Source: CAYMDD01 sp964409675
GTDB lineage: Bacteria > Pseudomonadota > Alphaproteobacteria > Rickettsiales > SXRF01
Assembly: GCA_964409675.1 (NCBI GenBank)
Contig: CAYPEF010000075.1
Location: 1-11,905 of the forward strand
Direction of reading: 5' to 3'
DNA: 11,905 nt
The position numbers and the translations under genes are program-made. Positions 6,644 through 11,905 of this stretch are shown in pieces. Each line of letters begins with the position of its first letter. Positions within the stretch are counted from its first letter, which is position 1. The notes beneath the pieces were generated by a model, which saw nothing but the letters and a program-made list of their open reading frames with translations, made no database searches and was not told the origin of the DNA.

Positions 6644-7763
6644 CACCGGTTCCGTGCGAAGGTCGCTGCGCAAGATGCAATACCTTGAATAATTCACCCA
6701 TTTCTTCCGGCGATACTAGCCGGTGCAGGCCGGAAAGTACAGATTCGCGCTGACCGGGCGTGGCGGTGCGGCAAAGCTGCGCGGCGCGCAGCTCCGCGCC
6801 GAGGCGTTTGAGCCATGCGCCTTGCGGGGTGATTTCCGCCTGCACGCCTTCTGCCTGCGCCGTTCGCATGAGTGCGGCGAAATCGACATGGGCGGTGATG
6901 TCGGCGCTGCCGGGGGCGAGGAGGGGCGGGTGGAAGGCGTGCGATTTCACCGCCTGCAGCGTGTCGCCGTGGCCGTGTGTATAGCCGTAATCGATCAACA
7001 GCGCGTCGCCGCCGTGCCGGGCGAGGTGTTGGGCGAGAGTTCGTACGGCAGAGATGGCGGGTTCGCAGATTTCAAAGAACGCAGGGTTCCCCCCTCCGGC
7101 TCCCTCCGCAGGCGGGAGGAGTGAGGTAAGTGCGGAATAGGCCGAAACTCCCCCCGCTTGCGGGGGGATACAGGGGGGAATACTGGCGGAGAGAGTAAAG
7201 CGAAAAGTCTCCATATTTGCTGAGTCGACTTCTACCAGCCGTTCACGCCAGCCTTCCGGCGTGTGCTGGAACTGGCGGATTGGCAGGGCGTCCAGCCATT
7301 CATTGGCGATGAAGAACAACGGCAGATCCGGCAGGGTGGAAAGGTCCGGCTGCCAGCGCAGGCGCGGATGGGCTCCGGCGATTGTGTGTTTCTGCACCGC
7401 TTGCAGCGCTTCGCTGGCTTCAATCAGCACTATGCTCAGGGCATCATGAAAGCCGGGGATGCGGGCGGTGGCGCGGAGCATGTCGCGCATCAGGGTGCCG
7501 CGCCCCGGCCCGGCTTCTGCCAGCACTGAGCGCGGCTGGCCCATTTGATGCCAGCGGTCGGCGAAAAACAGGCCGATCAGTTCGCCGAAAATCTGGCTGA
7601 TGTCGGGGGCGGTGATGAAATCGCCCTGCGTGCCGAACGGGGAGCGGGTGGTATAATAGCCGACTTCCGGATCAAGCAGGGCGGCTTCCATATATTGCGC
7701 TACGGTGAGCGGGCCTTCCGCAGCGATGCGCGCGCGCAGGCGGGCGCTTAAGTTATCCGGCAT
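6612..7763 (-). CDS. MidA/NDUFAF7-type SAM-dependent methyltransferase with an in-frame repeat insert
   Basis: Class I SAM methyltransferase of the MidA/NDUFAF7 (DUF185, COG1565) family. The human member dimethylates an arginine of the complex I subunit NDUFS2, so NuoD is the likely but unproven target. The product is 383 residues. Seen: LTVAQYMEAALLDPEVGYY at 19-37, GDFITAPDISQIFGELIG at 48-64, the SAM loop EAGPGRGTLMRD at 83-94, NEWLDALPI at 154-162, LIDYGY at 256-261 and the C-terminal MGELFKVLHL. Residues 195-226 are a Pro/Gly-rich insert encoded by a 94-bp palindromic element and are foreign to the family pattern. The ATG at 7761-7763 overlaps the lgt end by 11 nt; the frame is open 58 codons further, but those codons merely shadow lgt. 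The 3' end overlaps the DUF4240 gene by 32 nt. Confidence 0.92.
   Translation of the reverse strand: MPDNLSARLRARIAAEGPLTVAQYMEAALLDPEVGYYTTRSPFGTQGDFITAPDISQIFGELIGLFFADRWHQMGQPRSVLAEAGPGRGTLMRDMLRATARIPGFHDALSIVLIEASEALQAVQKHTIAGAHPRLRWQPDLSTLPDLPLFFIANEWLDALPIRQFQHTPEGWRERLVEVDSANMETFRFTLSASIPPCIPPQAGGVSAYSALTSLLPPAEGAGGGNPAFFEICEPAISAVRTLAQHLARHGGDALLIDYGYTHGHGDTLQAVKSHAFHPPLLAPGSADITAHVDFAALMRTAQAEGVQAEITPQGAWLKRLGAELRAAQLCRTATPGQRESVLSGLHRLVSPEEMGELFKVLHLAQRPSHGTGDGPEAGSASL
7087..7180. repeat. REPIN-like palindromic element inside the MidA-type coding sequence
   Basis: A 94-bp stretch bounded by perfect 9-bp inverted ends, TTCCCCCCT (7087-7095) and AGGGGGGAA (7172-7180). Each end is followed, going inward, by a short spacer and a GC hairpin. 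On the right the hairpin is CCCCCCGC-TT-GCGGGGGG (7150-7167), a perfect 8-bp stem. On the left it is an imperfect stem around CCTCCGCAGGCGGGAGG (near 7103-7119). After each hairpin comes AGT or a close variant, so the two arms are inverted copies of one motif, the layout of a REPIN/BIME. It is read through as residues 195-226 of the methyltransferase without a stop. No second copy was found in this window. Confidence 0.7.
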
Positions 7764-8574
7764 GGACGGGTTTGTAGCCGAAAATCGGTGGCCAGTGCTT
7801 CGGGCGGAAGACGAGGTAGAGGCCGTACAGCACCATCGGCGTGGAAAGCAGCTGGCCCATGGTGACATGGGCGAACAGGAAGCCGAGGAAGGCATCCGGT
7901 TCACGGAATAACTCACCAATAATGCGGGCGATTCCATATCCGGCGATGAAGGCGCCGCCGAGCATGCCGGGTTTCTCGCGGGCGTTGGTGAAGCGGGCGA
8001 GGAGGAACAGCAGGGTGAACAGGATAATCCCCTCCATGCCTGCCTGATACAATTGGCTGGGATGGCGCGGCTCCGGCCCGCCGGTGGGGAAGATCATGCC
8101 AAGCGGTGAGTCAGTTACGCGCCCATACAGCTCACCGTTGATGAAATTGGCGATGCGGCCCAGAAACAACCCAATCGGCGCGGCGCAGGCGATGACATCG
8201 ATCAATGGCCAGAAGGGCACCTTGTATTTGCGCGCAAAGGCAATGAAGGCGAGGATGACGCCCAGGCAGCCGCCGTGGAACGACATGCCGCCTTCCCACA
8301 GCTTCAGGATATGCGAGGGGTTTTCCAGGTAAAAGTGCGGTTTGTAAAACAGCACATAGCCGAGCCTCCCGCCGCCTACCACGCCGAGCACGGCCCATAC
8401 CACCATGTCGTCGATGGCTTTCTGAGTGAGGTTAGGGATAGCTTTTCGCTTATTCAGCCACAGTACGTAGAACCAACCGAGCAAAATGCCGCCGATATAG
8501 GCCAGCGAATACCAGCGGATGGCGAGCGGGCCGAGATGGATGGCGACGGGGTCAAGGTTGGGATAGGTGAGCAT
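7753..8574 (-). CDS. lgt: Prolipoprotein diacylglyceryl transferase
   Basis: Inner-membrane enzyme that moves diacylglycerol from phosphatidylglycerol to the lipobox cysteine of prolipoproteins, the first step of lipoprotein maturation. It has 273 residues from the ATG at 8572-8574; an adjacent GTG (8575-8577) would add one residue and cannot be excluded. Seen: IRWYSLAYIGGILLGW at the N-terminus, FHGG with His100 (E. coli His103), the Lgt signature GRIANFINGELYGR at 139-152 containing the catalytic-region Arg140 (E. coli Arg143), RHPSQLYQ near 170 and GELFREPDAFLG near 220-230. Several hydrophobic helices are evident. It is followed by the MidA-type gene with an 11-nt overlap, a recurrent alphaproteobacterial pairing, and preceded by the probable terminator of the hypothetical gene, so a promoter is expected in 8575-8658. 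Confidence 0.96.
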   Translation of the reverse strand: MLTYPNLDPVAIHLGPLAIRWYSLAYIGGILLGWFYVLWLNKRKAIPNLTQKAIDDMVVWAVLGVVGGGRLGYVLFYKPHFYLENPSHILKLWEGGMSFHGGCLGVILAFIAFARKYKVPFWPLIDVIACAAPIGLFLGRIANFINGELYGRVTDSPLGMIFPTGGPEPRHPSQLYQAGMEGIILFTLLFLLARFTNAREKPGMLGGAFIAGYGIARIIGELFREPDAFLGFLFAHVTMGQLLSTPMVLYGLYLVFRPKHWPPIFGYKPVHAG

Positions 8575-8647
8575 CACAAAACTTTAAAGAAAATGGCAGA
8601 ACAAACACATCTTCTTATTCTCATATCCTGAGGATGATTTCGGAGAA

Positions 8648-8682
8648 AGTCAAAATAAAGGGATTTGATGACACGCATCCCT
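8648..8682 (-). terminator. Probable intrinsic terminator of the hypothetical gene, followed by a possible -35 for lgt
   Basis: Reading the minus strand after the stop of the 259-residue gene, AGGGAT (8677-8682) can pair with ATCCCT (8659-8664) over a 12-nt loop, and CTTTATTTTG follows. The stem is only 6 bp and the T-tract is interrupted, so it is a moderate candidate. The last bases, TTGACT (8648-8653 on the plus strand), resemble a -35 box that could serve lgt, but no matching -10 at 17 nt is convincing. Confidence 0.4.
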
Positions 8683-8692
8683 GTAACATCTA

Positions 8693-9472
8693 TTATCTGT
8701 TGCGCGATGGATTCTGGTCATTCGAGAGTCCAGTGCGGGTGCTGATAGCTTGCCAATGCTCACGTATTGCCTGAGGAACAGAGGGGGGGAGGCTTTTACT
8801 TAGAATTTCCATCTCCTCTTTCAGTGTAGGGGGTAAAGACGGTGCGTCCGGGTCTAAATTAAACATCTCTGTGGCAGATCTTAGAAGAGCAAAGTCAAAA
8901 ATTTCTTTCATTTTGTCATGCGGAAGCCCTGAATCTTTAATGACGTTGTTATAATCGGGGTGTGCGGAGTATTTTTCCGTTACGGTTCCTGATCCTAGGT
9001 CCATGCAGGAATCAACTACTATTTGGGTCATGCGTGAAGCCAGCGCATCATTTCCTGTCCGTGTAGCAAGCGTATTTGGCGCGCGAAACGAATCAATGAT
9101 GCTACGGAAAAATGGCGGGAGAGATATTTCCAGCTTCTCACGATCTTCTCTAATAATATTATCCATTCTGTGCGTGTTGCGCAGGTCCGCTATGATGAAC
9201 TGCTCTAGGCTAGGCTGCGTGTCCGGCAAAAGCGGGGTGGCGGAATAAGGTTTTTCACCTGTGATAAAATAATGCAAACGCTCAGGAATGTTTGGAAAAC
9301 GCTTTCCGTTATCATTCTTGATATAATGCGTGATCTGCGTGCCTTGCACCACAACTCCCTTATACGGGTATTGTTCATCTATCCCGGATTCGATAAATGC
9401 CAATGCGGGAGCCACTTGATTGTCAATGCGATGTTTATCAGGCAAATCAATAGTGGTTTTGGTGACAGCCAT
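8693..9472 (-). CDS. Hypothetical protein, unrecognised family
   Basis: A 259-residue protein I do not recognise. It has no signal peptide or transmembrane segment, so it is probably soluble. Features seen: an N-terminal part with IDLPDKHRIDNQVAPALAFIE and a Tyr/Gly/Val-rich strand-like stretch (YPYKGVVVQGTQITHYI); a central helical region (LEQFIIADLRNTHRMDNIIR, LPPFFRSIIDSF); and a C-terminal acidic/Leu-rich part (MKEIFDFALLRSATEMF, LKEEMEILSKSLPPS) ending in a polar tail. Its base composition is visibly less GC-rich than its neighbours. No Shine-Dalgarno precedes the ATG at 9470-9472, which sits in an AT-rich 38-nt gap after glpX. It occupies the slot after glpX where, from memory, many alphaproteobacteria carry recJ. 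A real gene is likely from its length and the terminator after it; function unknown. Confidence 0.65.
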   Translation of the reverse strand: MAVTKTTIDLPDKHRIDNQVAPALAFIESGIDEQYPYKGVVVQGTQITHYIKNDNGKRFPNIPERLHYFITGEKPYSATPLLPDTQPSLEQFIIADLRNTHRMDNIIREDREKLEISLPPFFRSIIDSFRAPNTLATRTGNDALASRMTQIVVDSCMDLGSGTVTEKYSAHPDYNNVIKDSGLPHDKMKEIFDFALLRSATEMFNLDPDAPSLPPTLKEEMEILSKSLPPSVPQAIREHWQAISTRTGLSNDQNPSRNR

Positions 9473-9510
9473 AATAATATTTTACATGGGCGGATTAAGA
9501 AAAATGCCTA

Positions 9511-10524
9511 CTACTTATCCCCCCACGTCTTCCTTGTAAAATTATGTTCCGCTTCCACGATACGCACCGTGCCGGTTTTGGAGCGCATGATGATGGATTG
9601 GGTGGTGGCGCCGCCGGGGAAGCGGCGGACGCCTTTGAGCATGGAGCCGTCGGTGACGCCCGTCGCAGCGAACATGATGTCGCCGCTGGCAAGATCGTTC
9701 ATGGTGTATTTGCGGGCGAAGTCGGTGATGCCCATGCGTTGAGCGCGGGTTTTCTCGGCTTCTTCATTGAAGAGCAGGCGGCCCTGCATCTGGCCACCGA
9801 TGCATTGCAGGGCGGCGGCGGCAAGCACGCCTTCCGGCGCGCCGCCGGTGCCCATGTACATATCGATGCCGGTGCCCGCGCGTGAGGTGGCGATGACGCC
9901 TGCCACGTCGCCGTCGCCGATCAGCTGCACGCGCGCGCCCGCGGCGCGGACTTTGGCGATCAGCTCTTTATGGCGGTCGCGGAACAGGATGCAGACGGTG
10001 AGCTCGCTGATGTCGGTGCCTTTGGCCTTGGCGAGGTTTTTCAAATTCTCGGCGGGGGTGGCGTCAAGGTCGATCACGCCGGCGGGCAGGCCTCCGCCAA
10101 CGGCGATTTTTTCCATATACACGTCCGGCGCATGCAGGAAGCCGCCGGCTTCGGCCATGGCGATGACGGCCAGTGAATTGGCGGTGCCGTGGGCGCAGAT
10201 GGTGGTGCCCTCCAAGGGGTCGAGTGCGATGTCAATCTTGGGGCCGGTGCCGGCGGCGTTGCCGACTTTCTCGCCAATATAGAGCATGGGAGCTTTATCG
10301 CGCTCGCCTTCGCCGATCACTACGGTACCGTCGATGTTGAGGTTGTTCAGGGCTTCGCGCATGGCGTTGACGGCGGCGCGGTCGGCTTCCTTTTCCTCGC
10401 CGCGTCCGGTCCAGCGGCTGGCGGCAAGTGCTGCGGCTTCGGTGACGCGCACGGCTTCCAGCGCGAAATTGCGGTCCATGGTGAAGGCTTCCGCGTCGGC
10501 AGAGGCGACAAAATTGGGCTTCAT
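9511..10524 (-). CDS. glpX: Class II fructose-1,6-bisphosphatase
   Basis: Metal-dependent hydrolysis of fructose-1,6-bisphosphate to fructose-6-phosphate, the committed step of gluconeogenesis; some homologues also act on sedoheptulose bisphosphate. It has 337 residues, normal for GlpX. Seen: EAAALAASRWTGRGEEKEAD at 29-48, DGTVVIGEGERDKAPMLYIG at 65-84, the metal/phosphate motif DIALDPLEGTT at 98-108, GDGDVAGVIATS, and GTGGAPEGVLAAAAL with the late catalytic Glu. The ATG at 10522-10524 overlaps the hom stop as ATGA, so coupling to hom is expected; Met16 (MDRNFALE) is an alternative start that would cost little conserved sequence. The hom-glpX pairing is common in alphaproteobacteria. Confidence 0.96.
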   Translation of the reverse strand: MKPNFVASADAEAFTMDRNFALEAVRVTEAAALAASRWTGRGEEKEADRAAVNAMREALNNLNIDGTVVIGEGERDKAPMLYIGEKVGNAAGTGPKIDIALDPLEGTTICAHGTANSLAVIAMAEAGGFLHAPDVYMEKIAVGGGLPAGVIDLDATPAENLKNLAKAKGTDISELTVCILFRDRHKELIAKVRAAGARVQLIGDGDVAGVIATSRAGTGIDMYMGTGGAPEGVLAAAALQCIGGQMQGRLLFNEEAEKTRAQRMGITDFARKYTMNDLASGDIMFAATGVTDGSMLKGVRRFPGGATTQSIIMRSKTGTVRIVEAEHNFTRKTWGDK

Positions 10525-11813
10525 AAATTTACAATCCTCATAATGTAGGGGGATTCCTTAACATAGGCCGACTGCCCGATCAAGGCCAGCGCCTTGCGCA
10601 TGGCGGATTCCGTAGTTTCATGGGTGGTCAGCACCACCTGCACCGGCTCACCCGGGCGGTGGGAGCGTTGCAGGAAGGAGCGCACGGAGATGGCGTGTTC
10701 TTTAAAGATGCCGGTAACTTCAGCCAGCACGCCCGGCTGGTCGGTCACGCGCAGGCGCAGGTAATAGGAGCTGCGCAAGGCGTCGATGGGAGCGTGCGGG
10801 AAATTGCCCAGTTGCGCCACCGGCAAGGTGAACGGCTTATAGGCAACGCCGCGTGCGATATCCATGATATCGGCGACGATAGAAGAGGCAGTTGGCCCGG
10901 CCCCCGCCCCGCGGCCCTCAAAAAAGATGGTGCCAACGCTGTCGCCCTCGGCGGTAACGGCATTATAGACGTCGTGCACGTTCGCCAGCGGTGAGGTGAG
11001 GGGTACCATGCAGGGATGCACGCGCTGCTCAAGCCCGTGCTCGGTGAACGAGGCCAGCCCCAGCAGCTTGATACGGTAGCCGAGCTGCTCGGCGAATTCC
11101 ATGTCGGTGAGGGTGATGTGGCGTATGCCTTCCACATGCACTTTGTCGATAGCAGGGGCGGAACCGAAGGCGAGGCTGGCCAGGATGGCGATTTTATGCG
11201 CCGTGTCGATACCGTCCACGTCGAAGCTGGGTTCCGCTTCGGCATAGCCCAATTCCTGTGCTTCTTTCAGCACGGGTTCAAACGCGGCTTTCTCCTGCCA
11301 CATTTTGGTGAGAATGTAATTGCAGGTGCCGTTTAAGATACCGGCGATGCGCGTAAAGCGGTTGGCGGCGAGGCCGTCGCGCAGCGCCTTGATGACCGGG
11401 ATGCCGCCTGCCACCGCTGCTTCAAAGGCGAGCACGGCGTTGTTCTTTTCTGCCAGCTCCGCCAGCCGCACGCCGTGATGGGCAATCAGCGCCTTGTTGG
11501 CGGTGACGACCGAAATGCCGCGCGAAAGCGCATTTTCTACCAGCGTGCGCGCCGTGCCTTCCGAGCCGCCGATGACTTCGACGATGATGTCAACATTCGG
11601 AAGCTCCGCCAGCTGTTCTGGCTCGCTGATCCAGGGGATGGTGCCGAGATCGACCGGGCGGCGCTTGCCGGGATTGCGCGCGGAGACGGCGATAATGTTG
11701 AGCCTGCGTCCGCAGCGTTGCTCCAGCAGTTCGGCTTTCTGCTGGAGAATCTCGACCGTGCCGCAGCCAACGGTGCCGAGGCCCGCGATGGCGATGTTGA
11801 GGGGGGGGTGCAT
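10521..11813 (-). CDS. hom: Homoserine dehydrogenase with C-terminal ACT domain
   Basis: NAD(P)H-dependent reduction of aspartate semialdehyde to homoserine, the branch point to threonine and methionine; cytoplasmic. It has 430 residues, the standard monofunctional form (no aspartokinase fusion). Seen: Rossmann motif GLGTVGCGTV at 11-20, SVVTANKALIA at 101-111, the signature NGTCNYILTKM at 161-171, and EPSFDVDGIDTAHK with the catalytic-region Asp198 and Lys207. An ACT domain (about 350-430, YLRLRVTDQPGVLAEVTGIF) implies amino-acid feedback control, usually by threonine. The ATG at 11811-11813 gives MHPPLNIAIAGLG, the expected lead-in to the dinucleotide fold; the codons after it form a run of eight C. 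It begins the hom-glpX unit. Confidence 0.97.
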   Translation of the reverse strand: MHPPLNIAIAGLGTVGCGTVEILQQKAELLEQRCGRRLNIIAVSARNPGKRRPVDLGTIPWISEPEQLAELPNVDIIVEVIGGSEGTARTLVENALSRGISVVTANKALIAHHGVRLAELAEKNNAVLAFEAAVAGGIPVIKALRDGLAANRFTRIAGILNGTCNYILTKMWQEKAAFEPVLKEAQELGYAEAEPSFDVDGIDTAHKIAILASLAFGSAPAIDKVHVEGIRHITLTDMEFAEQLGYRIKLLGLASFTEHGLEQRVHPCMVPLTSPLANVHDVYNAVTAEGDSVGTIFFEGRGAGAGPTASSIVADIMDIARGVAYKPFTLPVAQLGNFPHAPIDALRSSYYLRLRVTDQPGVLAEVTGIFKEHAISVRSFLQRSHRPGEPVQVVLTTHETTESAMRKALALIGQSAYVKESPYIMRIVNL

Positions 11814-11905
11814 AATTGCCGCTATTTAAATAATATACTGATGTATCTGCAATAACGATTTTCTGCGGCGATGACAAGACCGGTTGTTTGCGCGCCGGCA
11901 GCATA
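11814..11905 (-). promoter_or_regulatory. Leader of hom with a possible promoter
   Basis: The 92 bases before hom become AT-rich near the start codon. On the minus strand TTGTCA (11872-11877) lies 17 nt before TATTGC (11849-11854), a passable -35 paired with a weak -10. No clear Shine-Dalgarno is seen before the ATG. The outer bases could also be the 3' end of an upstream gene; the window is too short to tell. Confidence 0.25.

Noticed and set aside
6644..6697. Upstream GTG start for the DUF4240 gene
   Set aside because: It would add 18 residues wholly inside the MidA-type gene and deepen the overlap; the ATG at 6643 has a comparable ribosome binding site.
8576..8626. Sixteen-codon minus-strand frame (MRIRRCVCSAIFF...) ending at the lgt start as a leader peptide
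   Set aside because: Although its TGA overlaps the lgt ATG, the AGGA before it is too close to its ATG, and random open frames of this size are common.

Overview
The window looks like a piece of a draft assembly (it contains a run of 100 N) from an aerobic, GC-rich alphaproteobacterium. Evidence for the class is the gene order hom-glpX, the lgt / MidA-type methyltransferase / pgeF neighbourhood (both recalled as common alphaproteobacterial arrangements), an NDUFAF7/MidA homologue, and Sco1 plus PCuAC, which serve cytochrome c oxidase. I cannot place it to genus.

Almost everything reads on the minus strand. From the right end going left: hom (homoserine dehydrogenase) overlaps glpX (class II fructose-1,6-bisphosphatase) by 4 nt. 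Next comes an unrecognised 259-residue gene of lower GC that ends in a probable terminator. A second unit follows: lgt, a MidA-type methyltransferase overlapping it by 11 nt, and a DUF4240 protein overlapping the methyltransferase. A sequence gap (5337-5436) follows.

Left of the gap, two genes read the other way (plus strand). One is an unusual SCO-type thioredoxin-fold protein. The other is a multi-pass membrane protein with a His/Met-bearing exported domain, whose 3' end is lost in the gap. An AT-rich divergent intergenic region follows. Then a tight minus-strand operon runs to the left edge: pgeF, ilvE-type aminotransferase, sco1, PCuAC copper chaperone, and gmk (cut by the edge), with junctions of 4, -1, 13 and 1 nt.

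The housekeeping genes cover threonine/methionine synthesis (hom), gluconeogenesis (glpX), lipoprotein maturation (lgt), peptidoglycan quality control (pgeF), branched-chain amino acids (ilvE), CuA-site assembly (sco1 and PCuAC) and GTP supply (gmk).

Four things stand out. (1) An accessory block (about 3275-6643) sits inside a neighbourhood that is normally continuous, lgt-midA-pgeF. It carries a putative metal-handling pair (SCO-like protein plus membrane protein), a second SCO in the same window. (2) A 94-bp element with 9-bp inverted ends and two inward hairpin motifs, REPIN-like, is embedded in frame in the MidA-type gene and encodes a Pro/Gly-rich insert. (3) The SCO-like gene has an open, hydrophobic, apparently frameshifted N-terminal extension behind a good ribosome binding site. 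(4) Two mutually exclusive RNA stems lie just before the membrane-protein start codon. No tRNA, rRNA, CRISPR array, transposase or integrase was seen.
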